Positions 23,063 through 34,760 of a stretch of DNA of 64,000 nt are shown here, in pieces; positions within the stretch are counted from its first letter, which is position 1, and every line of letters begins with the position of its first letter. The stretch is taken from contig OW121850.1 of assembly GCA_933228895.1 (NCBI GenBank), positions 34,729,773 through 34,793,772 on the forward strand, in the 5' to 3' direction. The position numbers and the translations under genes were made by a program. This stretch comes from Platycnemis pennipes. Its lineage: Eukaryota; Arthropoda; Insecta; Odonata; Platycnemididae. Under the pieces are notes generated by a model. The model was given only the letters and a program-made list of their open reading frames with translations, had not been told where the DNA came from and searched no databases.

Positions 23063-24979
23063 CAGTAGAACCTGTTTTTTTACGAACCTCTAATTTACGA
23101 AACGACACCAATTTACGAACCATTCCGCCGGTCCTGATCTTTGTATATAGGAAATCCATGTAAAATGACCTCTATTTTACAAAACCTCGATTTTAATGAT
23201 GTACGAAGTGAGAGGCCGGCTCCTAGGAGTGATTGACCTCTGTTTTACGGAGTTTTTGAAATGATTTTGTAGCACTGAACTCAGTACAATGGAATAACGA
23301 TTGCTGTATACCACGCCAGGAGCAGCTGAAGGTCATATTGAGAGGGCCCTCGGTCCAATTATTTCATATGGGAAAATGTGGAAAAATCGAATGTGAGCAT
23401 AGTGCTTTTTGAAGTGCTTAAACTGTAGCAAAAATCCCAGAGACTGATTATCCAAATCGTAATTCAATCCTAATTATATGATCCAAGGAAAAAATGTTCA
23501 AAGACTCATGGCACGACGCCTACTTCTTGAAAACAATGCCCCAGTTCATAAAATAATCGGATTAGTGCTTGGTAATTTCTATTTCTTTTCTATCATTTTG
23601 TGTATTGCGGATACCTAACTCGTCGTCACAAAGGATCCATATTTTCTCTGGAATTATATAAAATTAGCTTTAAGGTAGCTGCCGCAACCCCAATTCAGAA
23701 CTTTGCTCAGCCTTTGACTTGAAAATAGCATACCCGTAGGAAGTTGTTTGCTGCAGCTGTTCTGGAGCTTAGTTTTATTAAAAATACTATTTGCAATAAT
23801 AAATTACTTATATTCAAATCTTGATGCAATTTGATTATTTAATTTTTCATTAGAAGTGTTTTACGTCGTTAGGTAAGAATTTGCGATCGTGACTTTGAGA
23901 TCCCGATCGCTTTCTGTAGCAGCGAGTAAATAGTTCTCGTAAATCACCGCTAGATGTCCGCACTGTAAAACGCATCTTAAAAAAGAGGGAATTTCAAATT
24001 AACTGAGTGAATTTCTAAGATTGACTTTCATCAGCTGCGAAATATTATTAAATATATAACAAACGATATGCTTTCTTCAAAAAAGTCATTTTCTGATCTT
24101 TTCACTGAAATATACTAGGTCAGTTGGAACTTTGTTTTGAAATTTCCTAGTTAAAATGCATCCCTGGCTTTCCCATGTTAAAATGGCTTCTTTAAACACA
24201 AATTGACTAGCACTAAATATACCCCTTTCGTTAATTAACCCATTCAATGTGGATGACTTCCAGGGCTGTCATCCGCTCCCAGCCGCCGGCGCAGATGACA
24301 GCCAGGGCAGTCATGCCCTTGGGATCCTTTTGAATGGCTATAACGGAACTACGCGTGGCTGTTATGGAGTGCTTTCTTTTCTCCGCTCTGCAGTTGGGTT
24401 CTGGCCGTCCTGTCGTGTGCTTCGTTTCTAGTTTCACAAAATTTTGGCTTTTCTGCAGTTTTTTGCGTTTTTACGATTTTTATGAGTTTTTGCTACTTTT
24501 TTGCTGTAGTTTCAGTGTGACATTTTCCGATGTACGTTGTTTTTTTGTGTGTTACATGTGACTACTGAACTACTACTGGCATTCGTGTTTTACCAATTGA
24601 TTGTCAGTGTAGCGTTTTATTCTTCATCAGAATTTTGGTGTTTAACGATGAGGTTAATGTCCTTATTCTTCGGGAGACGGAGAGGAATGTGGAGTGCATA
24701 TTTTTGAACAACCCATCTCCTAGAGGGTGGAAAACGGACTGGAAGCCATTGGATAGGGAGGAGTTTAATGTTTGGTTGGGCCTGCTCTTCCACATAGGGA
24801 CAATCAGAACAAACCAGATGTCTGATTATTGAAAAACATTGATATTTTTCAATTTTAAATATTCCGGGATTCGATGACGAGGGATCGTTTTCTAGGGATA
24901 TTATAAGCACTGCACTTTGCTAAAAATCCTGATGAGAATGATCCTGCTCCCAGAGATCGTCTATATAAAATAAGATCCC

Positions 24980-25037
24980 TTCTACCTCTACATCTACATA
25001 ATACCCTGCAAGCCACCATATAGGTGTGTGGCAAGGG
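24980..25037 (+). repeat. fragment of a dispersed arthropod-type repeat inside the piggyBac gene
   Basis: This stretch (CTACATCTACATAATACCC, then GCAAGCCACC, then GGTGTGTGGC) resembles a short repeat that I recall from other arthropod genomes. It falls where the transposase frame is lost between DRLYKIRS and ELCIDES, so it may be an insertion. No target duplication could be defined. Confidence 0.4.
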
Positions 25038-25612
25038 ACAAAACTATACTTCTAAACTGCTTCCAGGAGGCGATGGAGGAAGGGAATTGTGCATCGACGA
25101 GTCAATGCTACTCTGGAGAGGCCGCTTGGTTTTTCGCCAATACCTTCAGGGTAAAAAACACAAGCATGGCATAAAAATGTATATGCTTTGTGAACCTGCA
25201 GGGTTAGTCCACTGCTTGATTATTTACGCGAGCTCTGGATATGATGAGTTGGGTGGCCGAGGACATGGAGATCAAGTTGTGCATAAACGTTTAGAGAACT
25301 TAAAGCATAATGGACACTGTGTTTATCTGAACAATTATTATAACAATGTACGTTTAACTAGGGATCTGCTTTCAAGTGAAACGTACTGCGCAGGAACCCT
25401 GCGAGCAAACAGGAAAGAAAAAGTTAAAGGGGTTTTTGGCCGAAAATTTCCAAAGGGAGAGGTCGCTGGAATAAGTATGGAATTTGCATCTTTCGATGGA
25501 AAGACAAGACAGACGTTGCCATGATTTTCTTTAGAGTTTGGAAGCAACTTTGTACCAACTTCACGACCAGGCAGAGGAAAACCAGAAGTCATTGCTGCAT
25601 AGAATGAGTTTA

Positions 25613-25636
25613 TGGGGGGGGAGGGGGGGGGGGGGG
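25613..25636 (+). repeat. G-tract in the piggyBac pseudogene
   Basis: Eight Gs, one A at 25622 inside the run, then more Gs to 25636. It lies where the conserved Met-Gly-Gly-Val-Asp motif of piggyBac transposases should be, which suggests expansion of an ancestral glycine-coding G-run. It could form a G-quadruplex. Confidence 0.85.
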
Positions 25637-28491
25637 TGAATTATTGCGACCAGCTATTGTCGTACTACACCTGTGAGCACAAAACGCTCACGTGGTATAA
25701 GAAGGTAGGAATCCACATATTCCTATTATGCTGGTGAACAGCTATATGCTTTATAACAAATATAGCGGGAATAAAAAGAGCCTTTATGCTGTTAGGTTTG
25801 AGTTAATTGAGTCCTTACTTTCCAGTAGGACAAAGGCCTTGACTGCTTTTCCGCAACCAAAAAGGGGTCTCGCCCACTTCCCCGCTATAACAGCTGTTTG
25901 GGAGAAAAGGAAAAACAGCAGAAGAGGTGCAGAGTATGCCACTCTAAGGGAGTGAGGAAATCTGTGGTGTACATTTGTCCTGACTCTGAGGGCGAGCCGT
26001 GACTTTGCTTGCGCCCTTGCTTTCAGGAATTTCTTAAAAATATTTTAGTTTTCGTGAAAATCTATTCTCGTAGGATTTTTGTTTGCATAATTGTGGATTC
26101 CAATATAATAAATTTTATAAGGTATTAGGTTTAGATTCATTCTTTAGTCTGTAAATATTTTTTCTTTATTGTAATATTTCATAATTCATGATTTTCAAGG
26201 TTTTCCGTAAAGACATTTTTCGCGTAGCAAATATTGTTATTCATTTAACTATTGGTGACATCTCTTTTATCATTGCTGTTATAGACTTATTTTTCAGAAT
26301 ACTATTTTTATTTTTTTGTTGTGTACCATTGCATTATTCAAAACTGCTATGTTTGAATGCATGTGTAAATGTATGTATACATACATTTGTGAGATCTTAC
26401 GTTTGGAAGAATACTGTACTGCATCGAGCATTTTTGCATACAGTTTATCCAATGCACATCGGATTGATTTATTATTATTGTAAGTAATGCAAATATTTAT
26501 CCAATATTTAAAATCGCTAGTAAGTCAACGTAGCTACCTGAGTTCGTTACAGTTCCGTATTTCTCAAGTGTATATGCGAGCTTAAAATTCAGAGAACTGG
26601 GTGTTCTAAATGGGTAAAAAAAGGAAGTGAACAATGAAAATGAGGAAAAGAGATAGAAGGAACAGGAATTTGGATGGTAAGGGGTTAGAAAAGGAACCAC
26701 TAGAGGAGGGGAAAGAAAGTGGTGGCTTGACAGGGGTTGGGGAAAAGGAAGCGACAAGTGAGACCCGAAGGGGGGAGAGGCAGGGGATAGGACAACAAAA
26801 ACGGTACAAGGGTACAATAGGCCGAGTCACTAAGCGGCTCATAAACATTTTTACCAAGGACGGGTTTTTCCAAGGAGACTAATGTAATATCAGTGGGTTT
26901 TTCATAGGGACAATGGCAGAATGTCTGCCATGACGAATTCTCAGGCATACTACGAGCGGGCGAAACCAAGCGGACGAGTGATAGCATGGGATTCCAAAAT
27001 AATTTGGCGTGATCGCTAATTATATTATGGTAAAGAGGAACCAGAGAGCATATGCAGTTAGGCTGGCGTGTAGAACTCTAGTGATAGTGCTGCTGCCTGA
27101 GCTACGATCAATATAATTTTATAGTTGTTAGTGTCTTTCATGGAGGTAAAATATTTGCAGCGCCTAGAGATATGGGGTTTTTTCTTGTACATTAGGAAAG
27201 GAAAATTTAAAGAGTACAAGGAGAAGGAAAATTTAAAACACTACCGAGTAAAATGTATTTAACCAAAACGAATAGAGAACACATTTCATCTTCATATAAC
27301 TCAACTCAAAGCCGAAATATTTACAGCAAAAAAATGCGATCAAGATAAATACAAATTATATGCATTCTTACAGAACAAAAATCAAAATTTAAAATATAAG
27401 CAGACAAATACCTGTACGAAAACTTCTTTGCTTAGATAAACGCAACCATTAACCTCCTTCTGAACTTAAACAAGACGATAATTTGAAGCTTTCCTCTAAA
27501 TTTTCGCAAAAGAAACGAAATACCGCAGCAGTTGTGCGGGTTGCATAAGTCAGGAAACTTTGCCAGGAGCGGATGACATTCCTGAGTGTCATAAAAAATT
27601 TTTTAAAAAAGAGATGAAAAAAGTACACGCAATTTATATGTATGTTATGCTTAAATTTGACAAACTAAATAGAATTAGGCAAAAAAACATGTTCCGTCAC
27701 CGGCAAAGGTAGGTACCATCATATGGTGCCGCATTGAAAGGGTTAATGCATAACTGCATATGCTTAAAATACTCCGCTGGATGAGTTAATGCTCTTATGA
27801 GTTATTCCCCTTATTTTGAGATCTAACAACTGAACAGCTACAAGAACTTAATTCAGTTGCAGCAGCCAATTGTTCATATCATTATAAATTTGTAGAAAAA
27901 TATTCACCTGTTTTTTTTTAATTTATGGCTGTTTCATTCTCTTTTACTAAAGTGAGTCTCCTAGCCTTAGGAATAACGCCTATGCTATACAGGGAATCAA
28001 TACAATTGAGGGGTAATTTTTAAATTCTTTCACTTTCTTGCAAAAACACTGCACACAGAATTTCACGTAATATCTGTTTTTTTTTCCCTGAATGAGTAGA
28101 TAACTATTATTTGTTATAGTAATTAGTTTAATTTCAACCCTAAGATAACTATTTGACAAGTTAAGTACAGCATAGTCTTTAATTGCATTGAAAGTACACT
28201 CGCATTCCTGTCAGCAGAGTTTTAGTAGACGTACATTTGACGCAAATCAAGCCTCTTATGTGCATGATGTGCCTCCATAGACATTGCTCCATGCTGTGCG
28301 AGGTGTTGCCAGAGCATGGGAGTGTCACCGCAAAAACTATTTCCTACTGTTGGAGTTCAGCTGGTTTTGGTGACACATCAGTTTCGGAGACAGAGGAGTT
28401 AGTGGAAGATAACCTCCAATTTACAAACCCTCTGATTTACAAAGCTCAAATTTTTGGATCCCTTCAACTTCGTAAAATAGAGGTTCTACTG

Positions 28492-29357
28492 TAGTTTGTG
28501 GTTAATTCATAGCTGGCCAGAACTTGAAGATGTCCAATGTAATCCTTATGGATACCCACGGACAGTGAGAGGTTATTCTCTCAGTATTCCATTTCAGACA
28601 GCGAATGTTGACATCGATTGAAACCAGAAAATGCTGTGACTTTAGCAGTGCTTACATTCAAGTAACTTCGGTACATAGGCTCTACATATAATGGTAACCT
28701 AAAGTAAATGAACTTTTATGCACTGTTAATGTAAATAAATGCTAAGACTTAAGTAATACTAGCTGAACAATATATCAGTTGTTTAGTCGAGCTCTCAGTT
28801 AGTGTACAATCAAATTGAGCTATTACTCTGTTCTTTACAGTTTTAATTTATAACTACTTATATTTAAGAACAATGACTAAGTGTGATGTTCATATCTTTC
28901 GAATTATTTTTTGTGCCATTGGAAGGGACAGTAAAAAGTTTGTAATTTTTTTTACCACCTTATTTGTGCCCTTAATCAGGGAGGTCATTCTGCTGCACCC
29001 TGTATAAAAGTTGAACAACTCTCTCTTTTGTATAAGCATTTCTTTGATATGAAGGGTCATCCTTTGATGATGTTTTTCATTATCGTGTACAGATTTCCCT
29101 TTTCAATCATGGTTTTGTCCATCCTTGGCTATTCATGCTTTAATCACTACTTTTCAAAACCATGTATGTGTATGCATGGTTGTGACTTATTTAATGCCAC
29201 ATGAATTTGTCAATCTTGCAAATTCCATTGACATTGTAACCACTGAAATTACTGAAGCAGGCTTTGTAGTGTCTTATACTGTGTGTCTACAGTAAATTTC
29301 ACTATACTATCATTTTGTCATATTGATACTCAAGTGGGTAGGTTTCTTTTTGCCCTT
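28492..29357. other. intron sequence, nothing recognised
   Basis: AT-rich DNA between the Tigger-like element and the Penelope-like element. Confidence 0.55.
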
Positions 29358-29378
29358 TAATAATAATAATAATAATCC
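29358..29378. repeat. TAA/AAT microsatellite at the truncated start of the Penelope-like element
   Basis: A run of six AAT units directly precedes the first Penelope-like coding sequence. Confidence 0.8.
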
Positions 29379-29960
29379 ACAAACCAGCGGGGAAACTGAA
29401 GACCCTCCTCGGAACCGCCAAGGACAGACTGGGCCTGAAGACATCGGAAGTTTACCGCATTCCGTGTGAATGCGGGCAAGTCTACATTGGTGAGACCGGC
29501 CGTACAATTGAGGAACGGCTACAGGAGCATGAGAGATGCATCAGGCTCTACTACCCGACTAAATCTGCGGTGGCCGAACATAGCCTGGAATTCGGCCACC
29601 GAATACATTTTCACGACACGGAAATATTGTGCCACAGCAACAACTATTGGGATCGTGTCATGAAGGAGGCGGTGGAACTAAGATTGGAGGGAAACAATAT
29701 GAATAGAGACACCGGCTTCCATCTGAGCAACGCCTGGAAACCAGCTCTCCACAAAGTGGAGGGGGAGAGGAAACGCGATCGACCTGTCGACCAATCAGAG
29801 CCTACCTGAACTAGACCGGACTGTATATAAGGCGGACAATTTTTGGCTACATCATTCACCCTGAAGACGATGGCGGACTTAGCCTTCGAAACGTTGGTGC
29901 CTAAAAACACTTGGACCCGGTTGGAAACCCGAGAACTCTTCTTACATTTTCTGTACTTCA
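29379..29960 (+). pseudogene. 5'-truncated Penelope-like element: GIY-YIG endonuclease and 3' end
   Basis: One frame from about 29380 to the stop at 29807-29809 encodes a GIY-YIG endonuclease: VYRIPCECGQVYIGETGRTI, ERLQEHERCI, AVAEHSLEFGHRIHF and a following Glu-rich helix. This is the C-terminal domain of Penelope-like retroelement proteins. The reverse-transcriptase part is missing. The 3' untranslated part (29810-29960) ends with motifs such as TTGGACCCGGTTGGAAACCC that I recognise from Penelope-like 3' ends. The endonuclease frame itself is open, so the insertion is not very old. Confidence 0.85.
29871..29892 (+). ncRNA. degenerate hammerhead-ribozyme-like core in the Penelope-like 3' end
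   Basis: CTGAAGA (consensus CTGATGA), a short hairpin GGC-GGACTTA-GCC and then GAAAC match the order of the hammerhead catalytic core. Penelope-like elements are known to carry hammerhead motifs. One core base differs and stem II is short, so activity is doubtful. Confidence 0.4.
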
Positions 29961-31206
29961 CCTGATATAGCACTCTGCAAAACAGTCACCTGAAGTCAGA
30001 ATGTGAGTTTGAAGGATCTGTAGTTTCTTCAGTTCTCCCATTTGTTTTCAATTTGCTGCAATAGATTTGGAATGTAAAATGAGTTAGGAGAAGAGAATTA
30101 TCTCAAAAAGAGTGAGAAATGTGCTGACACATAAAAAAGTAGAAAGGCTAGAGAGACTTGCTCACAGGGAATCCTATACTTTTGTAGTAGGTAATGAGAG
30201 TAAATGAGTCCACCGTCAAAGCAATGAAATAAATCAGTTCCATCCTGACAAGATCAAGTGGTACTTTAGTGTTAGTGAAAGTGATGAAAGTATCGTAATC
30301 CTTTGGCCAGTAGTCTAAATTCATTTTTAGAACGAGGTGCAGCCAATTGAGTGCATTTGCATCATTTCAAAATTTCAGCATAGATGATGGTTATGCTTAG
30401 TTCGTTTTTCGGAGTGGATATATGATACCTATTTGTAAGAGAACACCATCGAATAGTGGAAGGGAATACTTCTACCTTTATATAAATATATATTAATTGA
30501 GTAAGATTAATTTAATCTAAGGTTTACTTATACTTAAACTAATAAATAATTTAAACTGATGTATAGAGACTTAATAGACTTATTTTTAATGTTGTATTAA
30601 ATATGTGTCTTCAGAATCATATTGAAATGAAAGATTCAATTTTTCTTCTACGTTCAATTCAAATAAATAGCATCTTATAACCCATTGTCAACAATGAAAA
30701 TAAATAATTATGAAATAAAACTAAGTGTACATATTCATTGCAAAATTTGAATTTTTACCTTAATTAGTTGCTCAAGTAGTCTCATCATACTATTTAGCAT
30801 CCTGTTATTGGAAAGTATTCTTTGCCAGAAGATGTATCGAGACAAGGTGACCTCTCTAAGGATATTGTAGTACTGTATTGTAATAACTGGAATAACACTT
30901 GAATATTTTTGATGAATTCAAGATCTTCTATACTAGAATTTTATTGGCAACAAGCATGTTTCAAACAGCTTTGCGAACAAAGGTGTTTTTTTGGATCAAA
31001 GATTTTTTTCTTAGATTGAATTGGATCATGAATGAAATATTAAAATGAATGGTTGAAATCGATCAGGGTGCAAGTTTCTGTGGCAGATGTTTTCCATTTT
31101 CCCCTTGTATTGTGATCAAAATTGTTGCCACTTTAGTTTAGGTACTTCGATGTCTTTTTGTGAATGACTGTAAATCTCATTTGACATAAAAATATTTCTT
31201 TTGCAG
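29961..31206. other. intron sequence, nothing recognised
   Basis: AT-rich up to the acceptor TTTTGCAG before 31207. Confidence 0.55.
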
Positions 31207-31335
31207 GAGTTAACACAACTCTCTCCTCCCTTCATTGTGACTCAGTCCCCACTCCCTTCAACTTACACCGACTTCTGGACAATGGTGTGGGAACAACAAG
31301 TAGAAGTTATTGCTTGCCTTCTGAGTGATGCTGAG
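31207..31335 (+). CDS. PTPN23: PTPN23/HD-PTP exon: central PTP-like domain
   Basis: Forty-three codons, phase 0 at both ends (TTGCAG|GAG ... GCTGAG|GTTAGG). It encodes FIVTQSPLPST and DFWTMVWEQQVEV, the PTP blocks usually written TQGPL and DFWxMVWE. The donor GTTAGG is weaker than the others in this gene. The join to the exon at 33087 falls where human HD-PTP continues after a Ser-Glu-Ala-Glu-like stretch. Confidence 0.92.
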
Positions 31336-31414
31336 GTTAGGAGCATTTTGATTTTCTACCCTTGCTATTTCTGTATTGATATATATTTTTGTGTTCATTA
31401 TCACATTTTAAGTA

Positions 31415-32606
31415 CTGTAGAAGCCTGTTATAGTGAGTACGGCATATAGCTAGAATCTCACAATAACGAGTGATAGGCAATGTACCATCGAAAGGCCCAT
31501 GGTTAACATGTAAAAGAAAATGGATATAGCGAGGCCAAGAAGCTCCTGCCATGGTATACGCTCAGTATTACGAGCGATATTACTTGAGGGTGATGTACTG
31601 CAAAGTATGAATTAACGCATGGTATTTATCTTTAGTAGCATCATTTGTCAACTACAACTTAGAATACAATATTTGTTCCATCTGTACATTATTTAAAGTC
31701 CAATCAAGGCCACGCACTGACTATTTACGGCTGGCCCTGGCGTACCTTGCGCACGCAGTCGCACTTTTTAGTTGTTCTTTTGTTAATCCAAGTTCAAACG
31801 GAGACATAGGAGCGGAATGGGCGGAAGATGGACAAGCGGAAAAGAATCTAGTTACATGGCAGCATAGAACAGTGGTGTGGGTAAAGCGTGGAGTTCGGCT
31901 CACCTGTCTTTGTCTGCCAGTGCGGGAGTAGTTGATGGATGAGGAGTTGATTACCTCGGTGAGAAACGAACGTGACGACGAAATTAGTTCTCTTTCGGAA
32001 GAAGGACCAGTGCCTATGCTGACTAGAACTAAAGTACAGCAGGCTCTTAGAAAAATTAGCACCGTTTACCGGGCCAGTGATGCTTCCGCCGACGACTTTA
32101 GCAAATTTAGTGAAGTGGAAGGGTCTGCGCTTTCGGCAACTGCCAGTAGACTGGAGCAGACAATGCTTGAATGATTTTTTAGCCGGGAATAGAACTTGCA
32201 AGTACTGTGCTGTTAATGTGAAGTGTGTGTATGTATGATACTAAAGGGCCAACGCTTGTTTTGTTATGCTTTTTATCATTGCGACGAAGTTGCCAAGTCT
32301 TACATTGCCAAAGAATTATTAATATCCTTAAAATTTTACAATTCATCCTGTTTTCGATTATTTTTCCTGTTATTAGAATTAATTGGAATACTACTTTTGT
32401 TTTCTGGTACGTTTGCTAATTTGTGGAAATTTTTCAATATTTTCATAAATATTACCAGGGGCCGTTGTTATGCGAATAATTAAAATTTATCCCGTTCAAC
32501 AAGTTTTTATTTAATGATTCCTGACTTCATGAATACATACAATTTTGAGTGAATTCATCGATAATTCTTGGCAATAGTATTTCGCACGAGTTATATCCGT
32601 TATCTG
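31415..32606 (+). mobile_element. degraded Tigger/pogo-like element
   Basis: The candidate ends are CTGTAGAAGCCTGTTATAG on the left and TTATATCCGTTATCTG on the right, with TA on both sides (31413-31414, 32607-32608). The open frame at 31932-32174 encodes an acidic stretch (RNERDDEISSLSEEG) and a helical tail ending at a stop. That layout resembles the C-terminus of CENP-B/pogo-type transposases. The rest of the transposase is deleted. It lies only 80 bases past an exon donor. Confidence 0.5.
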
Positions 32607-33086
32607 TAGATCCTCCAGATGGCAGCACTAGTACAACACACGATGTGCATCTCAACTGACGGAGGCATTTGCTTGCATAAATACATACTCGCTGCAACTA
32701 ATTTTTGAGAGATAACTGAATGTGAATGTTAGGAGCAGCTTGGAAGAGGTAATTATTCAAGAAATATTTTCGACCACCGAAAAATTCTGTATTTCTGCGA
32801 ATCATTACGGCAACTTTTCTAACCAAGGGACTTACTGGTTATCACTCGAATACTTCTGCAAAGTGATAATTATTGATTTGGAAGATTTAATTTGCAAAAT
32901 AAACAATAAATATGCAATTTTGCACGAAAAAGGCCCTTCTACCTGTTTCTAATAGCATACCGAGCTTCCACTGAATATTATCATAGTTTTTAAAAATGAG
33001 TATAAATAGATTTCTGTTAAAGATGTTTGCATTTTTAATTTATGAAAAAAATGTTAATTACTTAAAGCTTAATAATTCTGTTGCAG
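32607..33086. other. intron sequence, nothing recognised
   Basis: AT-rich up to the acceptor CTGTTGCAG before 33087. Confidence 0.6.
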
Positions 33087-33271
33087 CTAGAAGGACAGTG
33101 CTACTGGCCACGTGAGAAAGGCACTGAGATGGCAATGGGGAAAATGAGGCTTGTTTTGCAGACATGCAACACCCGAACTAATTGGGTGGAACGAGTATTC
33201 TCTCTAACAATGGCTGACACTAGAGCTACACACTCTGTTGTCCATCTGCAATTTATGTCATGGCCTGGAAG
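33087..33271 (+). CDS. PTPN23: PTPN23/HD-PTP exon: PTP-like domain through the WPD-loop position
   Basis: Sixty-one codons plus two bases. It encodes CYWPREKG, a Lys/Arg-rich strand, and VVHLQFMSWPG at the end, where PTPs have HxxxxxWPD. The general-acid Asp of the WPD loop is not present; the residue is Gly. Human HD-PTP also departs from a normal WPD. The donor is GGAAG|GTGATT, and the split codon AG|T is completed by the exon at 33893. Confidence 0.92.
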
Positions 33272-33892
33272 GTGATTTTTTCCTCTTCTCTATTTTTAAG
33301 TTTCTTCTGAATTGTATTGAAATCGAAGCAGAAAGAAATGATCCACTCAATAGTTAATGAAGCAATAAGCAGTAAAAAGCAGATTATGTGCATTACAAGG
33401 AATGTAACATACCATTAACTACTCATAACCTCTTCCATTATTTATGAAGTAGCTGCTGCTTAGTTATAATCCTGAAACATATATTAAATCAGATTCTAAT
33501 ATCTGTTCTGCCTTTGTCATTGAATGGGAATAGATTTTCTTGTTTCATAAAGCATGGAAAATTTGCCATAAGCAAAATTTGAACTTTCATAATTCCAATA
33601 TTATTGATTGATATTGTTCACAACAACAACAAACTTAGAGAACCTGGAATCCAATCTTCTTATAAATGGCTTAAAAATGTAATGGCCACATAAATTGTTA
33701 TTTTTTTAATTGTTATAAACTGCTCTAAAATTGTCTGTACAAATCAAGTCTTATCATAAAATTATTAACATTTTAAAGATATGTTAACAATGGGTTTCAA
33801 GACTGTTCAGTCATTAATATTAAAGAGTTTATTTAAGAGCTGTTTTAAAAATATATTATATACATTGTATATTTCTTACATTCCTTCCAAAG
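33272..33892. other. intron sequence, nothing recognised
   Basis: AT-rich; acceptor TTCCAAAG before 33893. Confidence 0.6.
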
Positions 33893-34269
33893 TTCTTTCC
33901 CATCATCTCCTGGCCCATTTCTTCAATTTGTTTGCGAGTCCTTGAGTGTGTGGAGGCAACAGTCTTCAGCGGGTAGAGTGTTGGAGGGGACTGGAGAGGG
34001 TCGAGGCCAAGAAGGCAGCCACCGAGGCCGGCGTCCTCTTTTGGTGCATTGTCTCTCTGGTGCTGGCCGAGCTGGCCTTTTCTGTTTGCTGGCAGGAGGA
34101 ATATCAGAAATTGGAGGGAAAGGGGCTGGTGCTGGTCCTCTGTCAGAGCTAGTAAGTGCAGCTGCTGGCAGATTGAGTCAGCAGAGGCGAGGCGCACTCA
34201 GGGACAGGCAGCATCTACTCTTTACATTCCAAGCCCTGCTTTATCATGCTCAAGATCTCCTCATGAAAA
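33893..34269 (+). CDS. PTPN23: PTPN23/HD-PTP exon: P-loop and C-terminal helices of the PTP-like domain
   Basis: The exon joins in frame after WPG and reads SSFPSSPGPFLQFVCE, then a linker, then VHCLSGAGRAGLFCLLAGG. The Cys codon is at 34050-34052 and the P-loop Arg at 34068-34070, so the CX5R signature is intact. The usual (A/S)G(I/V)GR(T/S) is altered: Leu follows the Cys and Ala follows the Arg. QQRRGALRDRQHLLFTF keeps a Q-loop Gln. A Gly/Arg-rich stretch of about 20 residues sits before the P-loop and seems longer than in the human protein. The exon is clearly richer in G and C than its surroundings. Donor AAAA|GTAAGT, phase 1. Confidence 0.9.
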
Positions 34270-34760
34270 GTAAGTTATATCAAAATCCAAGCTATATTTC
34301 TTTAAGGATTGTGTCAATATTTGGGATTTTTAAAATTTCTAAGACTTGTGGCATCCTCTGGTGTAATGAAATTGTTTTAAAATTGAGGTTTTTCTTTTTT
34401 ATTGCCCTTGGGAAGGACTACCGTTGGCCTTATGTAAGTGAATGAGGCCATCATAGATACTAACTGTAGTCTTGCTAGATTATTTTTTGGTAATTGAGTG
34501 CTTCATATGGTAACAGTAATAATGCAGTTTTGTCATTCAGTGTCATGACAGACGTAGAACACATCACATCACAAGTTGGTTAAGTCAAAAGATCTCCACA
34601 TTTCTCGAATTACTTTATTACTGCCTTTGTGCAGTGCACAATACAATCTCCATTCCACCACCTTAGTTATGTCAACATCTTATTTATATTTCTATCACAG
34701 GCGTCCTTGGCAACAACATGAAATGGGCACCATATCTGGGTGCCACATGCATTAAATACA
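34270..34760. other. start of a 17.3-kb intron, nothing recognised
   Basis: This intron separates the PTP-like domain from the C-terminal tail exons. Confidence 0.6.

Larger units (their letters stand above)
24630..26030 (+). pseudogene. dead piggyBac transposase
   Basis: The pieces occur in the right order over three frames. They are the N-terminal block (EEFNVWLGLLFHIGTIRTNQ), MTRDRF near 24873, DRLYKIRS, the first catalytic block ELCIDESMLLWRGR at about 25090, and a block reading HCVYLNNYYNN where the family has the second catalytic Asp. Next come a Lys-rich block, YYTCEHKTLTWYKK near 25665, and the start of the C-terminal Cys-rich finger (CRVCHSKG) near 25930. Stops, frameshifts, a repeat fragment at about 24985 and an expanded G-run break it. 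The Asn at the second Asp position alone would abolish activity. Confidence 0.85.
24239..27742 (+). mobile_element. piggyBac-like transposon nested in the Tigger-like element
   Basis: The ends CCCATTCAATGTGG and the complement of CCCTTTCAATGCGG are flanked by the TTAA target (24235-24238 and 27743-27746). A subterminal motif TGTCATCCGCTCC occurs near the left end and inverted about 160-190 bases inside the right end. A dead transposase occupies 24630-26030. The 3' half (26.1-27.5 kb) is noncoding, with a purine-rich tract at 26630-26800. Confidence 0.88.
23063..28491 (+). mobile_element. Tigger/pogo-like transposon, split by a piggyBac element
   Basis: The termini CAGTAGAACCTGTTTTTTTA and the complement of CAGTAGAACCTCTATTTTAC are flanked by TA (23061-23062 and 28492-28493). 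Two transposase remnants lie on the + strand. One, near 23510, reads RRLLLENNAPVHK and corresponds to the LLLDNAPAH block around the second catalytic Asp, which is Asn here. The other, near 28330-28400, reads VTAKTISYCWSSAGF, a conserved C-terminal block of Tigger transposases. Everything between 24239 and 27742 is a later piggyBac insertion. Confidence 0.85.

Noticed and set aside
25024..25524. 166-residue open frame as an intact gene
   Set aside because: It is one piece of a piggyBac transposase whose other blocks lie in different frames on both sides.
26634..26882. Charged open frame as a gene
   Set aside because: It is a translation of a purine-rich tract inside the noncoding half of the piggyBac element.
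33856..34197. - strand open frame opposite the P-loop exon
   Set aside because: It is the antisense shadow of a GC-rich coding exon; the + strand carries the conserved PTP signature.
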